DNA of 64,000 nucleotides, from positions 43,180-107,179 of the forward strand of contig CASFTV010000015.1 in NCBI GenBank assembly GCA_949297765.1, written 5' to 3'. The DNA comes from an uncultured bacterium (GTDB lineage: Bacteria > Verrucomicrobiota > Lentisphaeria > Victivallales > UBA1829). Positions 7,899 through 16,766 of the stretch are shown here, piece after piece; position 1 is the stretch's first letter; the number at the start of each line of letters is the position of its first letter. Both the position numbers and the translations under genes were made by a program. The notes under the pieces are model-generated. The model was not told the DNA's origin. It did no database searches and saw only the letters and a program-made list of their open reading frames with translations.

Positions 7899-8822
7899 AT
7901 GATTCAGAAAACACTGACCTTCAACGGATTCGACAACATCCGATTCACTGAAACCGGATTCACCCTTCCTCCGGCGTTCCGGCGCGTAACGATGGAATAC
8001 ACGACCGTCAGCCCGGGAACAGAACTTTTCTGCATCCGCGAGGGCGGTGAACGGAAGCCCGGCTACATCATGGTCGGACGCACGGACGACGGAAAACGGG
8101 TCTTTGTCTTCCCGAGTCTTTCGGAAAGCGACGGCGCCCACTGCAATGTCCGCGCCCTGAGTCCGGAGTCGCTTCTCGTTCCGCTGCCGGAGAGCGTTCC
8201 CGGAGAACTCGCGGGGTTTCTGCGCTTCATCAACATCGGGATGCATCCGTTCAACGATGTGGAACATCTTCCGGAGCGGGTCGCGGTGATCGGTCTCGGT
8301 CCGGTCGGCAATCTGGCGGCGCAGACCGCGCGGAACTTCGGCTGCCGGGTTCTCGGAATTGATCCCTCCGAAGCGCGGCGGAAGCTGGCAAACCAATGCC
8401 GGATCCCCGAAACAGGATCCCCCGAAGAGTTCGCCGGAATCCGAAACGAATTCGATCTTGTGATCGACACCGTGTCGGCCCCGTCGACCCTCTCCGCCGC
8501 GGGACAGGCGCTGAAAAACGGCGGACTCTGCAGCATGGTCGGCATTCTCAAACCGGGAACGCTGGATTGTCCGGCGTTTCTGAATCTTGCCTGGCAGCGC
8601 GGCATCCGTTTTCTTTCCGGCTGGGAAATGCTCCATCCGATGTTCCTGACGGAGCGCAATCTGCTCCGCGGAATCAACTGGATTTCCGACGGACGCTACG
8701 AACTCCAGCCGCTCCTCACCGGCATTCTCAGACCGGATCTGAAGGAGATCGGTGCCGCCTACCGGAATCTTGCCGGAGATCCCGCACACCACATCTGTTA
8801 CGTCATCGACTGGCGTTCCTGA
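7899..8822 (+). CDS. medium-chain dehydrogenase/reductase without zinc ligands
   Basis: 307 residues with the MDR arrangement: a GroES-like N-terminal part (TVSPGTELFCIREG) and a Rossmann fold with VAVIGLGPVGNLAAQTARNFGCRVLGIDPS (about residues 127-157). The GHE-type motif and the Cys cluster that hold catalytic and structural zinc in alcohol dehydrogenases are missing, so it resembles the zinc-free branch. An AAGGAG site precedes the ATG, 3 bp after the Gfo/Idh/MocA gene. The pair would act sequentially on a sugar or polyol. An intrinsic terminator follows. Confidence 0.8.
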   Translation: MIQKTLTFNGFDNIRFTETGFTLPPAFRRVTMEYTTVSPGTELFCIREGGERKPGYIMVGRTDDGKRVFVFPSLSESDGAHCNVRALSPESLLVPLPESVPGELAGFLRFINIGMHPFNDVEHLPERVAVIGLGPVGNLAAQTARNFGCRVLGIDPSEARRKLANQCRIPETGSPEEFAGIRNEFDLVIDTVSAPSTLSAAGQALKNGGLCSMVGILKPGTLDCPAFLNLAWQRGIRFLSGWEMLHPMFLTERNLLRGINWISDGRYELQPLLTGILRPDLKEIGAAYRNLAGDPAHHICYVIDWRS

Positions 8823-8855
8823 CCCGGAACACAGGGGAAGGCCCTCTTTTTCCAG

Positions 8856-8893
8856 CGGACGAAAGCGCTCTCCGGCTTTCGTCCGTTTTTTTT
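8856..8893 (+). terminator. intrinsic terminator of the dehydrogenase pair
   Basis: An 11-bp perfect stem CGGACGAAAGC / GCTTTCGTCCG, an 8-nt loop and then eight T. Confidence 0.92.
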
Positions 8894-8905
8894 GCAGAAA
8901 ACTTC

Positions 8906-8954
8906 TTGACAAATCAAAAAGTTCTCCTATATTATCCTAGAACCTTCTAGAACC
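8906..8954 (+). promoter_or_regulatory. cassette A promoter with 10-bp-period direct-repeat operator
   Basis: TTGACA (8906-8911) with TATATT 16 bp on (8928-8933), or TATTAT 18 bp on. Directly after the -10 box lie two copies of CTAGAACC at 8937-8944 and 8947-8954, exactly 10 bp apart, covering the predicted transcription start. The downstream gene encodes a GntR-type regulator, so autoregulation is likely. Confidence 0.7.
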
Positions 8955-8973
8955 ACCTGAAAAGGAAGAGGCG

Positions 8974-10038
8974 ATGGACGATCTGGAAAAACAGGGAACG
9001 AACGGCAGCGTTTTAAGCATCCGTCATCATATTTACAACATCATCCGGAAAGGCGGGAAAAGTTCTGTGAAAATTCCGTCCAGCTACGAGCTGGCGAAGA
9101 TGTTCGGAACGACCCGGCGGGTGGCGCAGCGGGAGCTGGAGCGCCTGATCTTTTCCGGAGTTCTGATCGGCAAGCCGCGGATCGGAACGTTTACGAATCC
9201 GAAACCGCTGGAGCATCCGCTGTTCGGAGTCACGGTCGGCAACGGGGATCATTTCATCTGGGGCGAGTTCGAGCTGATGGTGCTTTCGGAACTTTACCGG
9301 GAGCTGGCGCAGCGGCCCTGCGTTGTCCACGATCTGCGGGTCGTCGGGAAGACATGCGGAGCCTGCATCAATGAACTTGTCTCGCTGGATCTGGACGGAA
9401 TTTTCTGGATCGGCCCAATCGACTGGGCGGAAAATCACGGCGAAGAGTTTTACGCGGAACTGGCGCGCCGGAAACTGCCGTTCGTCACCTGCGCGATCCC
9501 TCATCGGCCGGGACTTTCCGGGATAGATTTTTCCTATCGGAACGCGCTGGCGGAACTGGCGGAGCTCTTTGCCGCGGAGAAACGCGGAACGATCCGGGCC
9601 TTTCTCGCGATGCCGTTTGTCTATGAAGCGTTCCGTTCGGTCTGCCGGGAATATTTTCCTGCGGGAAACTTTGATTTTTCGCTGGGGAGCTGTATCCGGA
9701 ACAATCAATTTTCCTCCGAACTGGCTTCGTTTCTGAAGTCGGAAAAACCGGATGCGCTTCTGGTGTCCTCCGGAAATCTGAAGGAAGCGGCGGAATTTCT
9801 GCAAAGCCGTTCGCTCGCAGACTCCTGCCGTCTGGTCTCTCTCGGGCCGACAATGGAAGCGGGAAAGGACATCCCGTATCTGTTCTGTGACAATCCATAC
9901 CGGGAAACCGCCGTTCTCGCGGCGGATCTTCTTTTCGCTCTTCAGAAGGATCCCGGACAAGTGCTGCAGCCGTTTGTGGAAAAACGCCTCTGCGCCCATG
10001 CGTTGAACGGATTCCGAAACGCGGAACCGACAACATAA
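8974..10038 (+). CDS. GntR-type transcriptional regulator with LacI-like ligand domain
   Basis: 354 residues. Residues 8-75 form a GntR winged helix (KIPSSYELAKMFGTTRRVAQRELERLIFSGVLIGKPRIGTF). The rest is a periplasmic-binding-protein-like domain, the AraR-type architecture used by sugar-responsive repressors. Ribosome binding site AAAGGAAGAGG. It is the first gene of cassette A, 24 bp before the secreted protein gene, and is related to the regulators at 54582 and 55783. The direct repeat at 8937-8954 is its probable operator. Effector unknown, presumably a sugar released by the cassette's GH5 enzyme. Confidence 0.9.
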   Translation: MDDLEKQGTNGSVLSIRHHIYNIIRKGGKSSVKIPSSYELAKMFGTTRRVAQRELERLIFSGVLIGKPRIGTFTNPKPLEHPLFGVTVGNGDHFIWGEFELMVLSELYRELAQRPCVVHDLRVVGKTCGACINELVSLDLDGIFWIGPIDWAENHGEEFYAELARRKLPFVTCAIPHRPGLSGIDFSYRNALAELAELFAAEKRGTIRAFLAMPFVYEAFRSVCREYFPAGNFDFSLGSCIRNNQFSSELASFLKSEKPDALLVSSGNLKEAAEFLQSRSLADSCRLVSLGPTMEAGKDIPYLFCDNPYRETAVLAADLLFALQKDPGQVLQPFVEKRLCAHALNGFRNAEPTT

Positions 10039-10062
10039 TCCATCAGAAGAAGGAGAAGGATC

Positions 10063-10560
10063 ATGAACGGAAAAACTCGAACAGCGATGCTGCTGTTCTG
10101 CGCGGCCGCAGGCGCACTCGTTGCGGCGCCGATTGCGGAAAAGGATCTGAAGGTTTCGGCGTGTCAGTATGCGAAGATGCAGCAGGGAGTTCTCTCGCTC
10201 GACGTCCCGGCGGGAAAAGAGACCCACACCGACCGGACAAAAGTGTACATGACGCTGGATTTTGCCAAACTCAAGGCCAACGGAAAAAAGCTGGTGCTCT
10301 CCGGGGAAATGAAAATGACCGGCGTCACAAAACCGAAAGACGTCTGGAACGGAGCCAAAGTGATGCTGACGTACACCACGAACGGGAAAAAAGTCTATCC
10401 CTCGTTCCTGACCGGAAAGACCTTCGGAACGGCCGACTGGACAAAATTCCGGAAAGCGGTTTCAATTCCGGCGGATGCAAAAACAGGCATCGTCTGCTTC
10501 GGTCTGCAGGATTCGTCGGGAAAAATTCAGTTCCGGAACCTGGATCTCTCCGTGGAATAA
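10063..10560 (+). CDS. secreted beta-sandwich protein, stand-alone carbohydrate-binding-like module
   Basis: 165 residues: a signal peptide (about 1-22, TAMLLFCAAAGALVAA) and one domain of about 140 residues. I do not recognise a named family, but the domain is clearly related to the N-terminal part of the GH5 protein encoded at 11695. Shared positions include WNGAKVMLTY against WNGVKFMLSF and GLQDSSGKIQF against GLQNSSGKVRF. It is also related to the N-terminal part of the glycosidase at 51040 ([11 protein letters not shown]). By position and fold pattern a carbohydrate-binding role is likely. Second gene of cassette A. Confidence 0.8.
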   Translation: MNGKTRTAMLLFCAAAGALVAAPIAEKDLKVSACQYAKMQQGVLSLDVPAGKETHTDRTKVYMTLDFAKLKANGKKLVLSGEMKMTGVTKPKDVWNGAKVMLTYTTNGKKVYPSFLTGKTFGTADWTKFRKAVSIPADAKTGIVCFGLQDSSGKIQFRNLDLSVE

Positions 10561-10599
10561 ACCATCGCAGGAGACCGGAAACGGAGGGAGGTTCTGCCA

Positions 10600-11493
10600 A
10601 TGCCCACTACAGAATCGGATGAATGGAAAAAAGAACAGATGGCGGAAGGAAGGAAAAAGAGATTTTTTACTCTTGTAGAGCTTCTTATTGTTGTATCGGT
10701 TCTTGTCATTCTTCTTTCTCTTCTGCTTCCAGCATTGAGGCAGAGCATTGAGAAAGGACGTTCGGTCTCCTGCATTGGAAATCTGCGGCAGGTGGGAGCC
10801 GGCGTACTGCAGTATGCGGAAAGTTGGAACGGATATTTCACGAACAGGGATTCCTCCGCCCGCTGGGCAAACCGGGGAGCCTACTGGTCGAAAATTTCCG
10901 AAGCGCTCGGAGGGCCGACCAGCGAAGAACTCGCAAATCTCTCTGCCAGACCGGAACGGATCGAACGGATTCCAAAAGTGTTTTTCTGTCCATCCGCCCT
11001 CTACGACCGGAGCACGTCGGAGGATGCAAACAATGCGATTGTCAGGACGGAGTATATTTATCCGTTTGTGTTTTCCGAACAGAACGGCGGGACAATGCGG
11101 CTCCTGGAACCGGTTTATCAGGATGTTTCCGTTTTCCCGCATCGGAAATGCCCGCCCTCCGCGGCGGCGATCGGTGCCGACGGGGAAGCGGCAAATCATC
11201 GGAACGGACTCGCGGCCAATTCCGCAAACTGTCTGCGGAATGAAGGCAATCAGATGCAGCACGGGTATCTGTTCCCGCGGCATCTCGGAAGAAGCAATCT
11301 GGTCTTCGCAGACGGGCATGTCGAAAGTTGGAAAGGGAAAACGTTTCCCGCCCGCCAGATTCTCCGCTGGAGCGGCGTTCGCGATTCCGAAGGAAAGCCG
11401 AAGTATGATAATGCGGTCATTGTGAACGTCACAACATGGTTCGATGCCAACCGGAATTTCTTCGTCAATGGAAATTTGCAGGGAGAGGGATAA
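10600..11493 (+). CDS. pseudopilin-like secreted protein (prepilin-type N-terminus, DUF1559-like)
   Basis: 297 residues. After a charged head of about 25 residues comes [25 protein letters not shown], the type IV pilin/pseudopilin hydrophobic helix with the conserved Glu at +5. The body has the CxxNLRQVGAGVLQYAE pattern and ends with LVFADGHVESW, the H-x-DG tail of planctomycete/lentisphaeral DUF1559-type proteins. The residue before the cleavage point is not Gly. GGAGGGAGG lies 8 bp before the ATG, so I keep the early start. It stands between the sandwich protein and the GH5 gene, as in three other cassettes here. Confidence 0.88.
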   Translation: MPTTESDEWKKEQMAEGRKKRFFTLVELLIVVSVLVILLSLLLPALRQSIEKGRSVSCIGNLRQVGAGVLQYAESWNGYFTNRDSSARWANRGAYWSKISEALGGPTSEELANLSARPERIERIPKVFFCPSALYDRSTSEDANNAIVRTEYIYPFVFSEQNGGTMRLLEPVYQDVSVFPHRKCPPSAAAIGADGEAANHRNGLAANSANCLRNEGNQMQHGYLFPRHLGRSNLVFADGHVESWKGKTFPARQILRWSGVRDSEGKPKYDNAVIVNVTTWFDANRNFFVNGNLQGEG

Positions 11494-11543
11494 TCCCGCT
11501 GGAATATGGAGTGAAGGGGGATTATATTGGAGAGAGAGATGAA

Positions 11544-11652
11544 GGGGATTTCGTGGGGATTTCGTGCTTTGCACGACCAGCGTCTCGCCGCTGGACCGCG
11601 ACAAGGGCAGCGGCCCTTGACCCGGGAAAAATGCCGGCCGGCATTTTTCCCG
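11544..11652. repeat. compact array of a direct repeat and four consecutive hairpins
   Basis: Between the pseudopilin and GH5 genes. GGGGATTTCGT occurs twice in tandem (11544-11565). Four inverted repeats follow almost without spacing: TCGTGC/GCACGA (11562-11576), CCAGCG/CGCTGG (11577-11594), CAAGGGC/GCCCTTG (11602-11619) and a 30-bp perfect palindrome (11623-11652) with half-site CGGGAAAAATGCCGG. It could be a leader RNA structure upstream of the GH5 gene or a small interspersed repeat; I cannot tell from one copy. Confidence 0.8.
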
Positions 11653-11694
11653 TTCCGGACAGGGGATTTTGATTGCAAGGGAAGGAAAGGTTGT

Positions 11695-13218
11695 ATGAAG
11701 AGTTGTTGGAAAACGGTTGTCATGAGTGTTTTCTGTCTGTGCTTTCTGGCCGGGGCGGAAGAGAGGATCGGGGGACCGTTCACCTGGACGGCCGGAGATT
11801 TCTGTGAGAGGAAAGGGGATACGGTTCTGATCGATGTTCCGAAAGACAAGGCCCCCGGACAGCATGTTCTGTCGACACCGTTCGATCTCCGGAAAGTCGG
11901 CGGGAAGATGCTGGTTTTTCAGATTTATGCGGAAGCGGAAAATGTCAGTGTTCCGCCGGAATCATGGAACGGAGTGAAGTTCATGCTCTCCTTCCGTTCG
12001 CCGGAAGGGCAGATGTTTTACAAGCATCCGGTTCAGCTCTGGGGGAGTTTCCGGAGAGAGCTGTTTTTCTCCGTGGAGATTCCGGAAGGGGCTTCGGACG
12101 GAAAACTGAGTCTGGGACTTCAGAACAGTTCCGGGAAAGTCCGGTTTGATCTGGCATCGCTCCGGATTCGTGACGGGAAACGGATTTTTGTCAAAGTCAA
12201 CAAGGACTGGATTGCGGAATACAGCGATGCCGTCCGGAACCGTCCCGTCCGCCGCGGCGTCATGCTCGGCAACAATCTGACGGAGCAGGATTACAGGGAT
12301 CTTGCGGCATGGGGCGCCAATCTCGGCCGGGCTCAGCTGGTCCGTGCCTGGGGAAAGGTCAACACCGATCTGGATCTGGAGGAGTATGACCGCTGGCTCA
12401 ACAGCCGTCTGGACCGTCTGGAACAGGAATTCGAATGGGCGGACAAATACGGAATCCGGATTGTGATTGACCTGCATTCTCCGCCGGGAGGGCGCGACGA
12501 ACTCAAGGAGCTGCGGCTGCAGAGCGACAAAAAGTATCTGGATCATTTTCTGGAAGTCTGGCGCCGCATTGTCCAGCGTTTTCAGGGAAAGAAGGCGCTC
12601 TGGGGGTACAATCTGGTCAACGAACCGAACCAGACTCGCGCCGTGAAGTACGACTACTGGACCGTTCAGCGCATGGCGGCCGAGGAGATCCGGAAACTGG
12701 ATCCGGAAACGCCGATCTATGTGGAATCGAATCTCTGGAGCGCGCCGATGACATTCCGCTATTTTTCCCCGATCAAACTGAAAAACATCATCTATCAGTT
12801 TCACATGTATCAGCCGGGACAGTACACCCACCAGTTTGTCGGCGGCAACTTCGGGGAGAAAGGCGCACAGGAACTCCTGACCTATCCGGGCATCATCGCC
12901 GGACAGCAATGGAACAAGGAGATGCTGCGGAAAACCCTCGCACCCGTCCGGGAGTTTCAGCTGAAACACAAGGCCAGAATTTTCTGCGGAGAGTTCTCCG
13001 CGATCATCTGGGCACCCGGAGCGGAACACTATCTGAGCGACTGCATTGATCTTTTCGAGGAATACGGCTGGGAGTGGACCTATCACGCCTACCGCGAATG
13101 GAACGGCTGGAGCGTGGAACACCAGATGGACTGGAAAACCAGGACCGTCATTCCTTCTCCGGACAACGCCCGGAAAAAAGCCCTCCTGCAGGGACTCTCC
13201 CGAAACCGGATCCAATAA
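11695..13218 (+). CDS. secreted glycoside hydrolase family 5-type enzyme with N-terminal binding-like domain
   Basis: 507 residues: signal peptide (SCWKTVVMSVFCLCFLAGAEE), a sandwich domain at about 25-160 homologous to the protein at 10063, then a TIM barrel. Catalytic residues fit clan GH-A: acid/base Glu310 in NLVNEPNQ and nucleophile Glu433 in IFCGEFSA. VIDLHSPPGG and YQFHMYQPGQYTHQ are further GH5 motifs, as in endoglucanases and mannanases. The ATG at 11695 is chosen for GGAAAGG just upstream and for the signal peptide. An open frame extends 56 codons further but crosses the hairpin array. Last gene of cassette A; acts outside the cytoplasm, probably on a beta-glucan or beta-mannan. Confidence 0.9.
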   Translation: MKSCWKTVVMSVFCLCFLAGAEERIGGPFTWTAGDFCERKGDTVLIDVPKDKAPGQHVLSTPFDLRKVGGKMLVFQIYAEAENVSVPPESWNGVKFMLSFRSPEGQMFYKHPVQLWGSFRRELFFSVEIPEGASDGKLSLGLQNSSGKVRFDLASLRIRDGKRIFVKVNKDWIAEYSDAVRNRPVRRGVMLGNNLTEQDYRDLAAWGANLGRAQLVRAWGKVNTDLDLEEYDRWLNSRLDRLEQEFEWADKYGIRIVIDLHSPPGGRDELKELRLQSDKKYLDHFLEVWRRIVQRFQGKKALWGYNLVNEPNQTRAVKYDYWTVQRMAAEEIRKLDPETPIYVESNLWSAPMTFRYFSPIKLKNIIYQFHMYQPGQYTHQFVGGNFGEKGAQELLTYPGIIAGQQWNKEMLRKTLAPVREFQLKHKARIFCGEFSAIIWAPGAEHYLSDCIDLFEEYGWEWTYHAYREWNGWSVEHQMDWKTRTVIPSPDNARKKALLQGLSRNRIQ

Positions 13219-13286
13219 ACCGCCCTTTTCCCACCTGACCTGCCAGGAGGAAAAAAGGACCCGAAAAGGTTTGGAAAAAGAAGAGC

Positions 13287-13330
13287 GCGAGAAGGAAAGA
13301 ACCTTTCCTCAAAAGGTTTTTCCTTCTCGC
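13287..13330. terminator. bidirectional terminator between the GH5 and mfd genes
   Basis: GCGAGAAGGAAA pairs perfectly with TTTCCTTCTCGC, then after one bulged G seven more pairs close around a short loop. It stands between two convergent genes. Confidence 0.75.
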
Positions 13331-13349
13331 ATCCAGCCAATAAAAAAAC

Positions 13350-16300
13350 CTACCCGCCGAACTGCTTTCTGAATCCATCCATCGCCGAGGATCTCTTCTC
13401 CCGGAGCTGGGCGGCGACACATTCGACCAGCCCGAGCAGACCTTCCAGTTTCTTTTCCGGACTCCATTGCGGATTCAGCTTCGGCAGCATTCCGCCCGGA
13501 CGGTAAAGAGAGCCATCCTTCTCCAGATAAATTTTCCCGTCGCGGCAGGAAATGGAATGGAATCCACACTCTGAACCGAGAATCCGGAGACGAACGGTTG
13601 CGAGCATGGCTTCGGCATCCGATGGAAGTTTTCCATATTTATCCCGCAGTTCCTCCCGGTAGTCGTCAAGCTCTTCCAGATTTGAAAGGGCCGCAAGACG
13701 CCGGTAGGCCTCCAGGCGCAGCCGCTCCTCTTCAATGTAGGTCGGCGGAATGCAGGCCGCGACATGCTTCCGGTCCGTCCCGAGCGCGTACTCCAGAAAA
13801 TCCAGATTGAGATCGCAGGCGACCCGGAGCGGATTGCTGACTCCGCGCAAAGTATTTGCCGCCTCGCGGAGAAGCTGGCAGTAAAGATGAAAACCGATCG
13901 CGTCGACATGACCGCTCTGCTCGGCGCCGATGATGTTTCCCGCTCCGCGGATCTCAAGATCGCGGATGGCAAGCTGAAATCCCGATCCGAGATGGGTGTA
14001 GCGGCGGATTGCCTGCATCCGCCGGCGGGCATCGCCGGTCATCACCCCGGAGGGAGGGAGAAGCAGATACGCATACGCCTGCCGGTTCCACCGCCCGACA
14101 CGGCCGCGCAGCTGATGCAGTTCCGCAAGTCCGAACATGTCGGCCCGCTCGATAATCATGGTGTTCGCGTTCGGGATGTCAATGCCGGATTCGATGATGG
14201 TCGTACAGACAAGGATGTCGATGGTCCCGTCAATAAACTTTTCCATAATCATTTCGAGTTCATTTCCGCGCATCTGGCCGTGGGCGACAGCGACTTTTGC
14301 CCCCGGAGCCAGCAGACGAACCTTCTCCGCGGCAGCCTCAATGGAATGAACCCGGTTGTGAATATAGAAAACCTGTCCGCCGCGTCCGAGTTCCCGGGCA
14401 AGCGCCGCGGCGACAAGCGCATCCTCCTTCTGCGCGACCACCGTGTGGACCGGAAGCCGCCGGACCGGCGCCGTGGTGATCGCGCTCAGATCCCGGAGGC
14501 CCGTCATCGACATGTGAAGCGTGCGGGGAATCGGGGTCGCGGTCATGGTCAGCACGTCGACCGTCGAACGGACCGCCTTGAGCTTTTCCTTGTGTTCGAC
14601 GCCGAACCGCTGTTCCTCGTCAATGATGACCAGTCCGAGATCGCGGAACTTGACGTCGGCCCCGATCAGGGCATGAGTCCCGATGACAATGTCGATTGAC
14701 CCATCTGCAAGGCGCTCCAGAATGCGCTTGCGTTCTTTCCCCATCTTATGACGGGTCAGCGTTTCGATCACGATCGGGAACTCCGCAAAGCGCTCCGTAA
14801 AACTGAGAAAATGCTGCTGGGCAAGCACGGTGGTCGGCACCAGAAGCGCCACCTGTTTGCCGGAGACCGCGCATTTGAACGCGGCCCGCATCGCGACCTC
14901 GGTTTTCCCGTATCCGACATCGCCGCAGAGCAGGCGGTCCATCGGGCGGGAGGATTCCATGTCGGCCTTGATCTCCTCCGCCGCCTTCTTCTGGCCATCG
15001 GTTTCGTCGTAGGGGAAAGAATCCTCGAAGAGCTTCTGATCGTATCCGTCCCTCGGGAACGGAACCCCCGGTGAAGATTTCCGGATAGCCTGCATCCGGA
15101 GCATCTCACAGGCAAGTCCCTTTGCGGAACTTGCGGCCTCCTCCCGCGCCTTCGCCCAGCGGGAAGACCCCAGCTTCGAAAGCTGCGCGCCCTTCAGATG
15201 CGAGCCGACATACCGGGAAACCAGATGCGCCTGCCAGACCGGAACATAGACAATTTTTTCTTCGGCGAATTCCAGTTCAAGCGACTCAATCGCGCTGCCC
15301 GCCGACTGGACGGTCCGGATTCCCCGGTAGCGGCAGAGACCGTAATTGAGATGAACCGTCAGATCGCCGACCTCGATATCCGCCATATTTTCCAGTTCGG
15401 AACGCGACGCCTTGACCAGATCTTCCTCGATTTCATCGCTTTTCCGTACGCGGTCCTTTCCGCGCAGACACGCCGGAAAAAGTTCCCGCTCCGTCAGGAA
15501 CAGGATTTTCTCCCCGGGAAACATCACGCCGCAGGGGATGTGGAGCGGTTCGACACTCAGGCGCGACGATTCAGCCAGGCCGTTCTCGCGCAGCCATTCG
15601 GAAATGTGATCGGCATCGGAAGGTTTGTGCGTTGTCAGCACAACAGTCATTCCGTCGGAGAGCGCGCGGTTAACGAAATCGGCGGAAAGCCGGCGTGAGA
15701 GCTCCGTCACCGTGTCGCGTTCGTCTCCGGCATCGGCACGGAGCGCGGGAGAAACACCGAAACACTCGCGGTCGGCGGGAAGCCCCTGCTCAATACAGGC
15801 AAGCTCCGACTGCAGAAGATGGTGCGGCTTGAATTTGCGGAGAAAGGCCTCCCAGTGCGCTTCCGCATGGGTGGCGCCGTATTTCCGGATGGTCTCCAGA
15901 CAGGCATCCGGCGTATCGATGATAAGGAAACGGTCGGAGGCATAGGCGGAAAAATCGAAATACTCGTCCACGCCCTCCACCTGTTCGCATCCGGAGCGGG
16001 CGATGATCTTGCAGGAATCGACCTCGCGGATGGATCGGCCGTTGTCGGGCGAATACTCCCGCAGCGATTCGATCTCGTCGCCGAAATATTCGAGCCGGAC
16101 CGGATACTTCATGCCGGGAGAATAGATGTCGAGAATGCCGCCGCGGCGGGAAAATTCCCCCATCGCAACCGCCTGAGGTTCATCATCGTATCCGAGCGCA
16201 GCAAGATGAGCGGTCAGCCTGGAAAGCGGGAAATTCTCTCCGCGGCGGAGGATCAGTTCCGCGCTCCGGAACTCCTTCGGGTCCGGGGTCGGCGAGAGAA

Positions 16301-16682
16301 ACGCAAGGACGGAACCGATCACAATGTCCGGCGGATTCTTCCCGTTCATCTGTTCAAGGAGTTCCGCGCGTGCGGATTCGCTGTCAAGGGTCACGGTGTT
16401 CCGCCACGAACCTTCCGGGAGAAGAGCGGCCGTCACCGGAACTTCCGCCGCCTCCGCCCAGATCCGGAATTCATGCGCGATCTGTTCGGCGATTCCATAA
16501 GAGGGAGCCGCAAGCAGAGCTTTTCTGCCTTCCGGAGCCGTCCGGCAGAGACGCAGAGCCTCCAGCGCAGCGGTATCCTCATCCACGGGAATACAGGAAT
16601 CTCCGGAGGTTTTCCGGGTTTTCAGAAAGGCGGAAAAAATGTTTTTAAATTTATTCCCGTTCCGCACTTGACTTTTTTTCAT
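13350..16682 (-). CDS. mfd: transcription-repair coupling factor Mfd
   Basis: 1110 residues, slightly short of the usual 1150. It removes stalled RNA polymerase from DNA lesions and recruits UvrA. Visible parts in order: UvrB-like N-terminal domains ([14 protein letters not shown]), the polymerase-interacting domain (about 440-500, [18 protein letters not shown]), and the RecG-like translocase with Walker [17 protein letters not shown] (about 582) and [13 protein letters not shown] (about 684). The motor continues with [13 protein letters not shown] and the TRG-type [14 protein letters not shown], and a C-terminal D7-like domain closes the protein. Its first codons overlap the promoter of the divergent sigma factor gene, so the true start may be somewhat downstream. 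Confidence 0.97.
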   Translation of the reverse strand: MKKSQVRNGNKFKNIFSAFLKTRKTSGDSCIPVDEDTAALEALRLCRTAPEGRKALLAAPSYGIAEQIAHEFRIWAEAAEVPVTAALLPEGSWRNTVTLDSESARAELLEQMNGKNPPDIVIGSVLAFLSPTPDPKEFRSAELILRRGENFPLSRLTAHLAALGYDDEPQAVAMGEFSRRGGILDIYSPGMKYPVRLEYFGDEIESLREYSPDNGRSIREVDSCKIIARSGCEQVEGVDEYFDFSAYASDRFLIIDTPDACLETIRKYGATHAEAHWEAFLRKFKPHHLLQSELACIEQGLPADRECFGVSPALRADAGDERDTVTELSRRLSADFVNRALSDGMTVVLTTHKPSDADHISEWLRENGLAESSRLSVEPLHIPCGVMFPGEKILFLTERELFPACLRGKDRVRKSDEIEEDLVKASRSELENMADIEVGDLTVHLNYGLCRYRGIRTVQSAGSAIESLELEFAEEKIVYVPVWQAHLVSRYVGSHLKGAQLSKLGSSRWAKAREEAASSAKGLACEMLRMQAIRKSSPGVPFPRDGYDQKLFEDSFPYDETDGQKKAAEEIKADMESSRPMDRLLCGDVGYGKTEVAMRAAFKCAVSGKQVALLVPTTVLAQQHFLSFTERFAEFPIVIETLTRHKMGKERKRILERLADGSIDIVIGTHALIGADVKFRDLGLVIIDEEQRFGVEHKEKLKAVRSTVDVLTMTATPIPRTLHMSMTGLRDLSAITTAPVRRLPVHTVVAQKEDALVAAALARELGRGGQVFYIHNRVHSIEAAAEKVRLLAPGAKVAVAHGQMRGNELEMIMEKFIDGTIDILVCTTIIESGIDIPNANTMIIERADMFGLAELHQLRGRVGRWNRQAYAYLLLPPSGVMTGDARRRMQAIRRYTHLGSGFQLAIRDLEIRGAGNIIGAEQSGHVDAIGFHLYCQLLREAANTLRGVSNPLRVACDLNLDFLEYALGTDRKHVAACIPPTYIEEERLRLEAYRRLAALSNLEELDDYREELRDKYGKLPSDAEAMLATVRLRILGSECGFHSISCRDGKIYLEKDGSLYRPGGMLPKLNPQWSPEKKLEGLLGLVECVAAQLREKRSSAMDGFRKQFGG

Positions 16683-16695
16683 TTTATGCTATACT
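16668..16695 (+). promoter_or_regulatory. promoter of the sigma factor gene, inside the 5' end of mfd
   Basis: TTGACT (16668-16673), 16 bp and TATACT (16690-16695). The -35 box falls inside the first codons of mfd on the other strand. Confidence 0.6.
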
Positions 16696-16766
16696 TTCCA
16701 ACTGCGTCTGTTCGTAGCAACTGCCGGTCTTTGTGTCCGGCAACAACCAACAACAAAAGCAAAATC

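Noticed and set aside
11623..11652. 30-bp palindrome read as an intrinsic terminator
   Set aside because: No T-run follows on either strand and there is no loop; the downstream gene belongs to the same cassette.
11527..11694. N-terminal extension of the GH5 protein
   Set aside because: It would translate the hairpin array and place the signal peptide internally; the ATG at 11695 has its own ribosome binding site.
15819..16766. Upstream in-frame extension of the sigma factor gene
   Set aside because: It overlaps mfd on the other strand and precedes the promoter; the start at 16767 fits the transcription signals.
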